Virus record (IMG/VR): IMGVR_UViG_3300008117_003191 | Span: 1 to 27,055 of that record | Direction: 5' to 3' (one strand) | Length of the DNA: 27,055 nucleotides | DNA from: a virus | Notes under the pieces: generated by a model | What the model saw: only the letters and a program-made list of their open reading frames with translations | Told to the model about the DNA's origin: nothing | Database searches by the model: none | Shown here: piece by piece, positions 14,399-22,388 of the stretch | How positions within the stretch are numbered: position 1 is the stretch's first letter | How the letters are laid out: each line of letters opens with the position of its first letter | Program-made: the position numbers and the translations under genes

Positions 14399-16336
14399 AT
14401 GGAAGAATTATTCAAACAAGAATATGTTTATGCGTTAATCACACCATTTAAAAATTATTCAAAATTCCCAAAAGAAACACCATATTCTAATATAAATAAA
14501 AAAAGTTCATATGATGATATATTTGGAGGGACTACCACAAATTATCATAACCAAGATTATACAGAAGTTCAACCTATTGAATTAAATGAATATTCCCATA
14601 AAAGAAAATTATGTTTTTTTTACATTGATGATGAAATAAAAGAACCTGCGTTATTTCAATATGCAAAAAAGAACTATGTTAATGGGAATGTAAGTTATAA
14701 ATTCTTTACAACTAAAGATAGACACATAAAAAAACATTATGGAAATCCTTTTAGTGAAATAACAATTCATCTAATCAGAAGGAGTGTTGTGAGAATCGGT
14801 GACAAAATTACCATTAAAGCTTACAGACACACTAAACACAGATACTTTAACAACAAATACTTTAAAAAAAATACATTTGTCGAATCGTTAACAATCAATA
14901 CGAAAACAGGAAATTTTACCCTATTAAGTTATTCGATAGGAAGGAAGGGTTCAAAAAAAAGAGTATTTAGAACTAATTCGTTTAATTTTCTTAAAAATGG
15001 ATTTTTAAATGGACCAGACGGACCTTTTAGATTTTTGAGAAATCATTCTTCAAATCATCAAAAAGTAGATAACGAATTATCGAAGTATATGAATGATTAT
15101 GAATTCAACTTTGCAATAAAAGAAATATTGGGATTTAATTCTTTATTATTCGGTAATGGTTCACACTTCAAAGAATATTTTTATAGTCAATTTATGGAAT
15201 GGTTTGTTAAAACAAAAAAAATTAAAATTCCAAATGATTATACACATCTTCTATCTAACATGTATCCTACGGAAAAATATCTGAAAAAAAATGACAGAAA
15301 ACTAATTTCATCAATTTTAGACATGTTTCAAATTAAATCAAAAATTACAAATAAAATTGTACATGACAATCCAAACATAGAATTTGATGTTTTATGTAGA
15401 TTGTGTTATTTGTTTGGTGAGGATTTTCCTAAATACATCGGTTCAATAAACAAAGAAATATTACACAATTCTAAATATAAAACACAAGTATCATCCCCTT
15501 TTGGTCTTGAAAAAATGTCTAAAACATTCATATCCAGTTTTAAAAATCACGATTTCACAATAAAACAAGTTGAAAAAGAAAATCTTGTTAAATTATTAAA
15601 TTCCCATAATATTGGTGATAATAGAAATTCATTTATTGGTCATAGAAATTCCTTCAACGATTCCTCGTTGGGGTTAATTTGGGATCACTTTAGAATGATA
15701 AAAAAAATAAGAGAGTTTCAACCTGATTTAATTATGAGGGCAACAAATTGGGAAAAATTTAACGAAGAACATAATGAATTGACCAAAATAATTAAAGCAA
15801 TTAAAAAGGGTTATGTAATTCAATATGTGTATCCTGAAAAAACAATAAATGAGATACAACAACCAATAAAATCATTTAAAAGTATAGAAATTGGTGGAGG
15901 TCTGAAAGGAACTGATATGGATGATTATACATTAATCATACCACACGTTTTAACAAGAGAAGAAGAATATGTTGAAGAGGGAAGTTTTATGCATCATTGT
16001 GTTGCCACTTACGCTGAAACTGACACTTCTATGATTGTATCTTTAAGAACTGAAGATAAACAAGACAGAGTTACTTGTGAATTTAGATTATCCGATGGTC
16101 ACCTAATTCAAGCTAGACATTTTTCAAATAAAACACCGCCAGAATATTTTGAAGGGGCCATTGAACATGTTAATGATATTATTAGATTAAATGCTCGTTA
16201 CGGAACTTTAGGTTGGTTAAAAAAAGAAAGGGTTCCGGTAAAAATAAATGGGGTGGAAATAAAAAAAGAAGATAGGGAACCAAGAAGATTGATAGATATT
16301 TTAGATTTTGACGACGCACCACCGTTACCATTTTAA
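14399..16336 (+). CDS. Large PcfJ-like protein, paralogue 1
   Basis: A 645-residue protein, basic and Asn/Lys-rich. The C-terminal part (about 510-610) has the PcfJ-like pattern: VEEGSFMHHCVATYAE with His533-Cys534, then IVSLRTEDKQ, VTCEFRLSDGHLIQAR and a helix-rich end. PcfJ-like proteins occur on conjugative plasmids and phages and their biochemical role is unclear. Residues about 295-360 (YLKKNDRKLISSILDMF, LCRLCYLFGEDFPKYIGSI) recur in the next gene, showing tandem duplication. The N-terminal 250 residues are not recognised. No membrane segment. Preceded by a -7 box. Confidence 0.72.
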   Translation: MEELFKQEYVYALITPFKNYSKFPKETPYSNINKKSSYDDIFGGTTTNYHNQDYTEVQPIELNEYSHKRKLCFFYIDDEIKEPALFQYAKKNYVNGNVSYKFFTTKDRHIKKHYGNPFSEITIHLIRRSVVRIGDKITIKAYRHTKHRYFNNKYFKKNTFVESLTINTKTGNFTLLSYSIGRKGSKKRVFRTNSFNFLKNGFLNGPDGPFRFLRNHSSNHQKVDNELSKYMNDYEFNFAIKEILGFNSLLFGNGSHFKEYFYSQFMEWFVKTKKIKIPNDYTHLLSNMYPTEKYLKKNDRKLISSILDMFQIKSKITNKIVHDNPNIEFDVLCRLCYLFGEDFPKYIGSINKEILHNSKYKTQVSSPFGLEKMSKTFISSFKNHDFTIKQVEKENLVKLLNSHNIGDNRNSFIGHRNSFNDSSLGLIWDHFRMIKKIREFQPDLIMRATNWEKFNEEHNELTKIIKAIKKGYVIQYVYPEKTINEIQQPIKSFKSIEIGGGLKGTDMDDYTLIIPHVLTREEEYVEEGSFMHHCVATYAETDTSMIVSLRTEDKQDRVTCEFRLSDGHLIQARHFSNKTPPEYFEGAIEHVNDIIRLNARYGTLGWLKKERVPVKINGVEIKKEDREPRRLIDILDFDDAPPLPF

Positions 16337-16351
16337 CTACACAATTTCCTT

Positions 16352-16380
16352 AAATCCATATATCTTTTATATATGGATTT
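16352..16380 (+). promoter_or_regulatory. Perfect 12-bp inverted repeat covering a start codon
   Basis: AAATCCATATAT (16352-16363), a 5-nt loop CTTTT and ATATATGGATTT (16369-16380) form a perfect hairpin whose right arm includes the ATG at 16373-16375. It fills the gap between the two PcfJ-like genes. In a read-through mRNA the start would be hidden; the same structure could act as a dyad operator. Confidence 0.7.
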
Positions 16381-17767
16381 ATTGTTTGAATATACACAAG
16401 AAAAAACGGATAGAAAACATAAGACATTAAATGTTTGTAATTTTATTCTTTCACGTAATAGTGAAATGATTGAATATTCAAGTTATTTTAATTTTGATTA
16501 TAATAGGTTTGGTACAAAACAAAAAATTACATTCCAACATTCATTTATTGTAAATTTAACAAATGGTGATATTGACATTAGTTATAAAATTATTAACAAT
16601 GATTTGATAGAAGATAAGTTATTTAGAAATACATTTAAACATAAGAAAAATGATTTTAAAATGTTATTTGACTTGTCTGAAAACGGTTTTGAAAGAGGTG
16701 AAAAAAGATATAATTATTGGGGTGTTAAATTCAAAAGAGCAAAAGATGAATTATTAGTTATTTTTTATAATCAAATAAAAGATTATTTCAAAAACGATTT
16801 CATAAGTCATAAACTACAAAAAGGTGAATACCACATAAATCATCTATATGATATGTTGGTAGATTTACATTTAGAATTGAAAGGTATTAAAGGACACGAC
16901 GGAATCTATTTTGATATTCAACACGAATATCCAAAGAAAAAATGGTTAGAAAAAAACGAATATAAGTTTTTACCTGCGGTACTTGATTCTTATAATATCA
17001 AATCAAAATATCTTATTGGTGAATTAAATAAACATACGGACAAACCGGTTATGATTTCATCTTTAAATTATCTATGTAAACTTTTTGGTTCAAACTACAT
17101 AGATTATTTGAGACAAATAAAATGGGAACACCATTGTTATGATGCAACACCGAATAAAAAAACTCATGAATTAAAAAATGAATCAGAAAAAAATTCTTTA
17201 GTGAGTGTTATTAACAAATGGGAAAAGGACACATTAAAAAGTGATTCGTTAATTTACATGTTGAACAAACTTTTTACAATAAGAGAGGTGTTAGAACAAA
17301 AAGGTTTAAATCTAAAATTCAGGGCTAAGAATGATCATGAATTTGAAAATCTAATGGAAATTTGGTCGGGGTTCAAAATACATTTTACAAGAGGATATAA
17401 AGTAAAATATCTTTTACCTAACAATGTAATTAATGATTTGGAAGAAGAATTTAAATTGGGTGATATGAATTTTAAACCTAAATTAATATTATCAGAAGAA
17501 GATTTCAGAATCGAGGGATATACAATGAAAAATTGTATGTCCAAACAATTTCCTCATGGTGCGATTTATATTTTTGTTTCATTACAACACAAAAGAAAGA
17601 AAATCAATTTACAATATAGGAAGGGACAGTTAGTACAATCTTATGGAAAGGCAAATACAGTGGTTCCGAAATTATTTGAAGAGGCAATATGTTATCTTAC
17701 TAACAAGTTTAAAAAATACTCCAACTTAGAATGGAGGAAAGAAAAATACGATTTCATAACTCATTGA
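16373..17767 (+). CDS. PcfJ-like protein, paralogue 2
   Basis: A 464-residue protein, shorter than its upstream paralogue mainly at the N-terminus. The C-terminal PcfJ-like pattern is FRIEGYTMKNCMSKQF with Cys388, then IYIFVSLQHKRKKINLQYRK, GQLVQSYGKANTVVP and FEEAICYL. The middle segment WLEKNEYKFLPAVLDSYNI and SLNYLCKLFGSNYIDYLRQI aligns with the first copy. The conserved His-Cys of the first copy is Asn-Cys here, so the two may have diverged in role. Translation start is inside a perfect hairpin. Confidence 0.72.
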   Translation: MDLLFEYTQEKTDRKHKTLNVCNFILSRNSEMIEYSSYFNFDYNRFGTKQKITFQHSFIVNLTNGDIDISYKIINNDLIEDKLFRNTFKHKKNDFKMLFDLSENGFERGEKRYNYWGVKFKRAKDELLVIFYNQIKDYFKNDFISHKLQKGEYHINHLYDMLVDLHLELKGIKGHDGIYFDIQHEYPKKKWLEKNEYKFLPAVLDSYNIKSKYLIGELNKHTDKPVMISSLNYLCKLFGSNYIDYLRQIKWEHHCYDATPNKKTHELKNESEKNSLVSVINKWEKDTLKSDSLIYMLNKLFTIREVLEQKGLNLKFRAKNDHEFENLMEIWSGFKIHFTRGYKVKYLLPNNVINDLEEEFKLGDMNFKPKLILSEEDFRIEGYTMKNCMSKQFPHGAIYIFVSLQHKRKKINLQYRKGQLVQSYGKANTVVPKLFEEAICYLTNKFKKYSNLEWRKEKYDFITH

Positions 17768-17789
17768 TAATCAATGTATAATTTTTTTT
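17762..17789 (+). terminator. Short hairpin and T-run after the second PcfJ-like gene
   Basis: CATTGA (17762-17767) and TCAATG (17771-17776) form a 6-bp stem with a TAA loop that contains the stop codon, followed by TATAATTTTTTTT. The stem is short but the eight-T tract supports a weak terminator. The T-tract runs into the next promoter. Confidence 0.45.
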
Positions 17790-17817
17790 GTTAATTCGAA
17801 TTATTTTTATAATTTCG
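17788..17817 (+). promoter_or_regulatory. Bacteroidetes-type promoter for the C5 methyltransferase gene
   Basis: TTG (17788-17790), exactly 19 nt, then TAATTTCG (17810-17817), a 7 of 8 match to a TAnnTTTG -7 box. The ATG follows 21 nt later. The TTG-N19 spacing equals that at 12730 and 18793. Confidence 0.65.
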
Positions 17818-17838
17818 TAGTAACTAAACAATAAACAA

Positions 17839-18807
17839 ATGACTTACCTATCTGTATGTAGTGGTATTGAAGCTGCTTCGGTTGCTTGGAAACCACTTAA
17901 ATGGAAATGTGTTGGTGTGTGTGATTTTGCAACATTCCCACAACAAGTGTTGACACATCATTATCCAAAAACTCCTTTATTTACTGACATAACTAAACTT
18001 AACCAAAATGAAACGTACAAAAAAACAAAATTCGACTTATTGGTCGGAGGAACGCCTTGTCAATCTTTTTCCGATGCAGGGCTCAACAAAGGAATGGATG
18101 ATATCCGTGGTAGAATCTCACTTGAGTATGGAAGAATTCTTAAAGAGAAACGACCCACATGGTTCATTTGGGAAAATGTCGAAGGCGTTTTTAAAAACAA
18201 ACACAAAAAAGCCCTATGTGAAATCATCTCAACTTTCACAGGTGTTAACTTTAAACCAGAAAATCTCGACAAACAAGGTGTTGTCCAAGGAGAAGAATAC
18301 TCCATCGCTTATAGGGTTTTCGACAGCCAATACTTCGGAGTTCCCCAACGACGCAAAAGAATCTATATTGTTGGATATCGTGGAAAAAATTGGAGATTCC
18401 CGTTCGCCGTACTATTTGAAGAAGGATGTTTTGAAAGCGTTAAAGAAAAGAATAAAATCAAGAGGGATGAGTACTCCAAAAATATTCTCGGACAAATTAA
18501 ACTCGCAGGTACAGTAACCAAATCATATGCAACTACTTTAGTAGACGGTTTTGGAAAAACATCCACCTCAAACTATTGGGTGGATACTCACGGAATCAGA
18601 AGATTCACAGAAAAAGAACTCGAAAGATTACAAGGTTTTCCTGATGGTTATTTAGATTTTGAAATTAATGGAAAAAAACCTTCCTATTCGAGTGTTAAAG
18701 GTGGATTAGGTAATTCAATGACAGTCAATGTTATGTATTGGATTGGACAAAGAATCAATTTTATTGAAAAATATAGACAGAAATCAAAAGTTTTGAAATC
18801 CAAATAA
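17839..18807 (+). CDS. DNA (cytosine-5) methyltransferase
   Basis: A 322-residue C5 DNA methyltransferase. Motif I YLSVCSGIEAASVAW (3-17), motif IV GGTPCQSFS with catalytic Cys74, motif VI WENVEG (111-116), motif VIII FGVPQRRKRIYIVG (166-179), and the C-terminal FTEKELERLQGFPDGY and GGLGNSMTVNVM (IX-X) are all present in order. The target-recognition region between VIII and IX is short (about 75 residues). No endonuclease is nearby, so it is a solitary enzyme, probably protecting the phage from host restriction or marking its genome. Expressed from its own promoter. Confidence 0.95.
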   Translation: MTYLSVCSGIEAASVAWKPLKWKCVGVCDFATFPQQVLTHHYPKTPLFTDITKLNQNETYKKTKFDLLVGGTPCQSFSDAGLNKGMDDIRGRISLEYGRILKEKRPTWFIWENVEGVFKNKHKKALCEIISTFTGVNFKPENLDKQGVVQGEEYSIAYRVFDSQYFGVPQRRKRIYIVGYRGKNWRFPFAVLFEEGCFESVKEKNKIKRDEYSKNILGQIKLAGTVTKSYATTLVDGFGKTSTSNYWVDTHGIRRFTEKELERLQGFPDGYLDFEINGKKPSYSSVKGGLGNSMTVNVMYWIGQRINFIEKYRQKSKVLKSK

Positions 18808-18822
18808 TTTTTATTATATTAT
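18793..18822 (+). promoter_or_regulatory. Bacteroidetes-type promoter at the end of the C5 methyltransferase gene
   Basis: TTG (18793-18795) inside the last codons of the methyltransferase gene, a 19-nt spacer and TATATTAT (18815-18822). The ATG of the next gene is 19 nt downstream. The -7 box lacks the final TG of the consensus, but spacing matches the other promoters here. Confidence 0.5.
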
Positions 18823-18840
18823 TATAAATTAAATAAAAAA

Positions 18841-19116
18841 ATGGCAACAAAAAGACCTGATATATTCAAAATGGTTGATTTACTCTATGACTATCACTAT
18901 GAAAAAGCTGTTAGTCTTTATAAACCTGGTATAAGTTTGATGATAGAAGGTAGAATAGTTAGACTTGCCACAACTGCCGCAGTCGAACATTGTGATAGAC
19001 AAATTCAAATGTTAAAACCAAACACAAAAAAAACAATATATAACCCCGAAAGATATTCTGACGAATTGGTATATTGGATTGCTGTTAAAGAAATTCTTTT
19101 AAATAAATTAGTATAA
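18841..19116 (+). CDS. 91-residue protein of unknown function
   Basis: A soluble, mostly helical protein (MATKRPDIFKMVDLLYDYHY, then VRLATTAAVEHCDRQIQML and ELVYWIAVKEILLNKL). Not recognised; no catalytic motif. It is the first gene of a chain of small genes: its stop overlaps the next start as TAATG. It has its own promoter-like element at 18793-18822. Confidence 0.72.
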   Translation: MATKRPDIFKMVDLLYDYHYEKAVSLYKPGISLMIEGRIVRLATTAAVEHCDRQIQMLKPNTKKTIYNPERYSDELVYWIAVKEILLNKLV

Positions 19117-19277
19117 TGCAACCTAAAGAAAGTAAATCAAAAAAACATTTTTATACATCTATGTTAAAAAGTATAATCCGAATAATTGGTTGTTGGGCGT
19201 TATGGGATTATTCATTAGGTAGTGCCGCAATTTTTTTCGGATTGGCAGAAGTGTTAGGTATCATTGAAGAATTTTAA
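19116..19277 (+). CDS. 53-residue small membrane protein
   Basis: A short gene starting at a TAATG overlap: basic head MQPKESKSKKHFYTSMLKS, then hydrophobic IIRIIGCWALW and GSAAIFFGLAEVLGIIEEF. The hydrophobic part can form one helix or a hairpin in the membrane; the basic head is probably cytoplasmic. Typical of the small membrane proteins of large phages; function unknown. Confidence 0.65.
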   Translation: MQPKESKSKKHFYTSMLKSIIRIIGCWALWDYSLGSAAIFFGLAEVLGIIEEF

Positions 19278-19322
19278 TTCGTGAATTATTATTTATTAAA
19301 TTCGTTTATAAAAAAAATTAAA

Positions 19323-19586
19323 ATGAAAACTTTCAAAGATTTAACATTCACACCAACAGAACCATTTCATAATGGAGTTAGTTCAAGAATTTTTTTCGAA
19401 AATGGATGGGGTGCATCAATAGTTAAACATGATTATTCCTACGGGGGAAGAGAAGGATTATATGAATTGGCGGTGTTATTAAATAATGAAATTCATTATG
19501 ATAATCCTGTTTCTGGAGGAGACGTGTTGGGATATTTAACCGAAGAAGATGTCTCTGAATTATTAAAAGAAATACAAATATTATGA
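19323..19586 (+). CDS. 87-residue conserved phage-type protein
   Basis: The ATG at 19323 is preferred over a GTG 14 codons upstream. The protein reads [20 protein letters not shown] near the start, then [32 protein letters not shown] and [16 protein letters not shown] recall the SSRIFFENG and [14 protein letters not shown] pattern as a conserved hypothetical family in environmental phages, with no known function. Soluble, beta then helix. It overlaps the next gene by ATGA. Confidence 0.72.
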   Translation: MKTFKDLTFTPTEPFHNGVSSRIFFENGWGASIVKHDYSYGGREGLYELAVLLNNEIHYDNPVSGGDVLGYLTEEDVSELLKEIQIL

Positions 19587-19864
19587 AAACAGAAACACAA
19601 CTTAGAGCTGGTTTAACATTTTCACTTTTATTTTTGGTCATATTGTCTTTTCAATACATGAAACAAAATGATGAATTGACAAAATGTAAAGTAAATAAGG
19701 ATTCATTGACAGGCGGTGATATCCAAAAGGCGGAATTACAAGATTCACTTTTCATACTACAAACTAATTTGGGTAGATATGAAATTGCATTAGAGATGTT
19801 GAAAGAAGAAGACAGTTTATGTGCACAAAAATTTGAAGATATTTTATATACAAAAACGGAATAA
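19583..19864 (+). CDS. Membrane-anchored small coiled-coil protein
   Basis: A 93-residue protein with one N-terminal membrane helix ([18 protein letters not shown], about 9-26) followed by a polar helical region with heptad-like spacing ([20 protein letters not shown]). This layout resembles phage Rz-type or other single-anchor proteins, but there is no clear spanin signature, so none is assigned. ATGA overlap with the upstream gene. Confidence 0.65.
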   Translation: MKTETQLRAGLTFSLLFLVILSFQYMKQNDELTKCKVNKDSLTGGDIQKAELQDSLFILQTNLGRYEIALEMLKEEDSLCAQKFEDILYTKTE

Positions 19865-19865
19865 T

Positions 19866-20171
19866 ATGGTTCAAAGTGATGGTCAGTTTCATTTGGGTAA
19901 TGGTGATTTTTTGAATATAAAATCAACACAAATTGTTAAATTACAAGAACAGTTTGTGGTATATAGTGAAGACGGCCCAATATTTTTAAATGTTGATGTT
20001 CAAGCCGATTTTGCTGAGATACCAAAAAAATATCATGAAATATTTTTTAATGTTCTTGCAGCAAAATACATGAATAAAGTTTCCTTTGGTGAGAATCCTT
20101 TTTCAGAATGTAGACCAGTTATTAAAAGAAAATGGTGGCAATTTTGGAAATCAAAATATTTTACACAATAA
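19866..20171 (+). CDS. 101-residue protein of unknown function with WWQFWK tail
   Basis: The ATG at 19866, one base after the upstream stop, is preferred to a GTG 15 codons earlier that would overlap the neighbour. The N-terminal half is beta-like (GQFHLGNGDFLNIKSTQIVK), the middle acidic, and the C-terminus basic and aromatic (KRKWWQFWKSKYFTQ), which might touch a membrane. Not recognised. Confidence 0.62.
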   Translation: MVQSDGQFHLGNGDFLNIKSTQIVKLQEQFVVYSEDGPIFLNVDVQADFAEIPKKYHEIFFNVLAAKYMNKVSFGENPFSECRPVIKRKWWQFWKSKYFTQ

Positions 20172-20180
20172 ATCAATTTT

Positions 20181-20333
20181 ATGAAGTACATTATTATTGT
20201 TGCAGTTTTAACTACACTTTGGATGGCTTATGAAATTTGGAGAGCACCTCTAATGGAGGAGACGGATGACGGAAGAATGATAACAAAAAGACCTACAAGA
20301 AAATTGAGTGATTTATGGCGAAAGCAAAAATAG
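20181..20333 (+). CDS. 50-residue single-helix membrane protein
   Basis: A short gene: MKYIIIVAVLTTLWMAYEIW forms one membrane helix, followed by a polar, basic tail (EETDDGRMITKRPTRKL). It overlaps the next gene by 19 nt. Function unknown. Too short for routine gene finders, but the frame has normal codon use and a clear ATG. Confidence 0.58.
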   Translation: MKYIIIVAVLTTLWMAYEIWRAPLMEETDDGRMITKRPTRKLSDLWRKQK

Positions 20334-20560
20334 AATTTGATTTAAATGATGTTGATGATAGGTACGCCCATTTACGAGCAGTCAAATCTCTTGACTTAGC
20401 ATTAGCTATATGGGACATCATCCATAACACCAAGAAATCTTTGGAATGGTCAATGGAGGGTAAGGAAATGGACAAGTATGATGCTTTAGAAATGGTATAC
20501 GATAAAATTCATGAAATATTAGATGAACACAACATTAATATCGACGAATTAATCGTATAA
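20315..20560 (+). CDS. 81-residue acidic helical conserved phage-type protein
   Basis: A soluble helical protein: AKIEFDLNDVDDRYAHLRAV, then KSLDLALAIWDIIHNTKKSL and a tail with LDEHNINIDELIV. I recall this FDLNDxDDRxxHLRxVKSLDxALA pattern as common in environmental phage genomes; no function is known. It precedes the iscU-like gene by 25 nt, in which a TATATTTA -7-like box (20561-20568) lies. Confidence 0.73.
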   Translation: MAKAKIEFDLNDVDDRYAHLRAVKSLDLALAIWDIIHNTKKSLEWSMEGKEMDKYDALEMVYDKIHEILDEHNINIDELIV

Positions 20561-20585
20561 TATATTTATGATTAAAAGATAAATT

Positions 20586-20993
20586 ATGGCGTATAGTGAC
20601 AAAGTTTTAGACCACTATTCAAATCCTAAAAATGTAGGAACTTTGGACAAATCTAAAACCAACGTGGGAACAGGATTAGTTGGTGCTCCAGAGTGTGGTG
20701 ATGTAATGAGATTACAAATTGAAGTAAATGATGGTATAATTACGGACGCTAAGTTTAAAACCTTTGGTTGTGGTTCCGCAATTGCGTCATCTTCATTAGC
20801 AACCGAATGGTTAAAAGGAAAAACCTTAGACCAAGCGGTTCAAATAGATAACATGGATATAGTGGAAGAATTAAATTTACCACCAGTTAAAATACATTGT
20901 AGTGTTTTAGCTGAAGACGCAATTAAATCAGCAATAAACGATTATAGAAAAAAACAAGGATTGGAAGAAATCATTTTTGAAGAAAAATATTAA
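20586..20993 (+). CDS. iscU: IscU-type iron-sulfur cluster scaffold
   Basis: A 135-residue IscU homologue, the scaffold on which [2Fe-2S] clusters are built from sulfur given by a cysteine desulfurase. All ligands are present: LVGAPECGDVM with Cys37 and Asp39, KTFGCGSAIASSS with Cys62, and LPPVKIHCSVLAEDAI with His104-Cys105; this last includes the LPPVK motif recognised by the HscA chaperone. Length matches the bacterial family (about 128). No desulfurase gene is in the window, so it would use host enzymes. Followed closely by a membrane protein and an IscA-type gene. Confidence 0.95.
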   Translation: MAYSDKVLDHYSNPKNVGTLDKSKTNVGTGLVGAPECGDVMRLQIEVNDGIITDAKFKTFGCGSAIASSSLATEWLKGKTLDQAVQIDNMDIVEELNLPPVKIHCSVLAEDAIKSAINDYRKKQGLEEIIFEEKY

Positions 20994-20998
20994 TTAAT

Positions 20999-21196
20999 AT
21001 GGTACAATTTATAAAAAAATATCAAAGTCAAATAGGAATGGGTTTAGCAATATCTGTTTTAGTTTTATGTTATTTCCAAAGAAAAGAAATTAATAGATTG
21101 AGACAAGAGTTAGGTCACAAACAAATTGTGGATACGACTATGATGAACATAGATAAAGAAGCGAATAAAATGTTATTAGATAGTATTAAAAAATGA
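20999..21196 (+). CDS. 65-residue single-helix membrane protein between iscU and iscA
   Basis: A small protein with one membrane helix ([15 protein letters not shown], about 12-26), then a charged helical region ([19 protein letters not shown]). No family recognised. It sits 5 nt after iscU and overlaps the IscA gene by ATGA, so it is probably co-expressed with both; a link to Fe-S assembly is only inferred from position. Confidence 0.68.
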   Translation: MVQFIKKYQSQIGMGLAISVLVLCYFQRKEINRLRQELGHKQIVDTTMMNIDKEANKMLLDSIKK

Positions 21197-21525
21197 TAGA
21201 CGTTTCAGAAAAGGCACTAAATCATATATTAGAAATAATGGTCAGTGAAGGAATGACACCAGATACACACTATCTAAGAGTTGGTGTTAAAGGTGGTGGT
21301 TGTAGTGGTTTATCTTATGTCATGGATTTTGATGATACGAAAGAAGAGTTAGATGACGTGTTTGAAGTTGATGGGGGATTAAAAGTTTTGGTTGATAGAA
21401 AGTCATTATTATATCTTTATGGAACCACTCTTACTTATTCAGATGGTCTGAATGGTAAAGGGTTTCAATGGGAAAATCCTAACGCATCACGAACATGCGG
21501 TTGTGGTGAAAGTTTTGCTTTATAA
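21193..21525 (+). CDS. A-type iron-sulfur carrier (IscA/HesB family)
   Basis: A 110-residue IscA/ErpA-type protein that carries Fe-S clusters or iron to target proteins. The three conserved cysteines are present: [14 protein letters not shown] with Cys37 and [10 protein letters not shown] with Cys102 and Cys104. [20 protein letters not shown] and [15 protein letters not shown] match the family closely. Members occur in phages of marine bacteria as host-like metabolic genes. Paired here with an IscU-type scaffold. Whether it is IscA, ErpA or SufA cannot be decided. Confidence 0.94.
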   Translation: MIDVSEKALNHILEIMVSEGMTPDTHYLRVGVKGGGCSGLSYVMDFDDTKEELDDVFEVDGGLKVLVDRKSLLYLYGTTLTYSDGLNGKGFQWENPNASRTCGCGESFAL

Positions 21526-21546
21526 TTTTTTTATTGTCAGTATTTT

Positions 21547-21569
21547 TTCATATATTAATACTATATGAA
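21547..21569 (+). promoter_or_regulatory. Start-codon hairpin and TATATTAATAC element
   Basis: TTCATATA (21547-21554) and TATATGAA (21562-21569) form a perfect 8-bp stem with 7-nt loop TTAATAC; the ATG at 21565 is in the right arm. The 18-bp stretch 21551-21568 matches 1452-1469 at 17 positions. It could be a phage promoter and a translational gate. Confidence 0.5.
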
Positions 21570-22179
21570 TTTACTAGAATTATTTGCTGGAAGTCGTTCA
21601 GTAGGGAAACAAGCTGAAAAACTTGGTTACGAAGTATTTTCATCAGATTTAATATCATTCGAAGGAATTCACTACCCTATCAGTATATTAGATTTCGATG
21701 TAAAAAAAGTACCGTTCAAACCAGATGTGATATGGGCGTCGCCACCATGCACTGGTTTTAGTGTTGCAGCAATAGGTCATCATTGGAGTGGAGGTAAAGG
21801 TGCATACATACCTAAAACGGAAACTGCGAAGTTAGGTATTGAATTGGTTAAGAAAACAATTGAAATAATTGAATACTTCCAACCAAAGTATTGGTTTATG
21901 GAAAACCCACGTGGAGTTCTTCGTAAGTTAGATGTTGTGAAAGATTTACCAAGAAAGAGCGTAACATATTGTCAATATGGTGATGAAAGAATGAAACCAA
22001 CCGATATATGGACCAACAGTGATGTATGGGTTCCACGTCCTATGTGTAAGAATGGTGACCCATGTCACGTCGCCGCACCAAGAGGTAGTAGAACTGGAAC
22101 ACAAGGTAGAGCAAATGCATATGAAAGAAGTAAGATACCTGATGAATTATGTAAAGAGATATTAAAAAGTTGTTTATGA
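21565..22179 (+). CDS. Short C5-type DNA methyltransferase (phage dcm-like)
   Basis: A 204-residue protein with methyltransferase motif I LLELFAGSRSVGKQAE (3-18), IWASPPCTGFSVAA with the catalytic Cys62, and WFMENPRGVLRKL (110-122) with the ENP variant of motif VI. The C-terminal part (SVTYCQYGDERMKPTDIWTN) replaces the usual motif VIII-X region. Proteins of this short form occur in many phages and lack a separate target-recognition domain. Solitary. It is not closely related to the 17839 enzyme. ATGA overlap with the next gene. Confidence 0.85.
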   Translation: MNLLELFAGSRSVGKQAEKLGYEVFSSDLISFEGIHYPISILDFDVKKVPFKPDVIWASPPCTGFSVAAIGHHWSGGKGAYIPKTETAKLGIELVKKTIEIIEYFQPKYWFMENPRGVLRKLDVVKDLPRKSVTYCQYGDERMKPTDIWTNSDVWVPRPMCKNGDPCHVAAPRGSRTGTQGRANAYERSKIPDELCKEILKSCL

Positions 22180-22388
22180 TTGAGTTAATAGGATATGTTG
22201 GTATGGTAATCACAATACTATCATTTATATTCAAAGATGTTAATAAAATAAGAATCACAAATGGAATTGCATGTGTAGTATGGATTGTATATGGATTTTT
22301 TAAAGTTTCATACCCAATAATATTGGTGAATTTAATGGTATTAGTGGTCCACCTATATTGGTTAATTAAAAATAAAAACAATGACTGA
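22176..22388 (+). CDS. 70-residue multi-helix membrane protein (YgjV/SemiSWEET-like)
   Basis: The ATG at 22176 overlaps the upstream stop as ATGA and is preferred over a TTG two codons earlier. Three hydrophobic segments (IELIGYVGMVITILSFIF, ITNGIACVVWIVYGFF, YPIILVNLMVLVVHLYWLI) suggest three membrane helices. The GYxGMxxTxLSF start and overall layout resemble YgjV and SemiSWEET-like proteins, some of which transport sugars; the resemblance is from memory and moderate. Confidence 0.65.
   Translation: MIELIGYVGMVITILSFIFKDVNKIRITNGIACVVWIVYGFFKVSYPIILVNLMVLVVHLYWLIKNKNND

Noticed and set aside
18008-18517. A 169-residue frame inside the C5 methyltransferase gene
   Set aside because: It lies in another frame of a complete, motif-rich methyltransferase and has no recognisable content.
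17839-18807. Restriction-modification system
   Set aside because: No endonuclease-like gene is beside any of the methyltransferases.
19583-19864. Rz-type spanin
   Set aside because: One N-terminal helix and a coiled coil fit, but there is no partner lipoprotein and no adjacent lysin.
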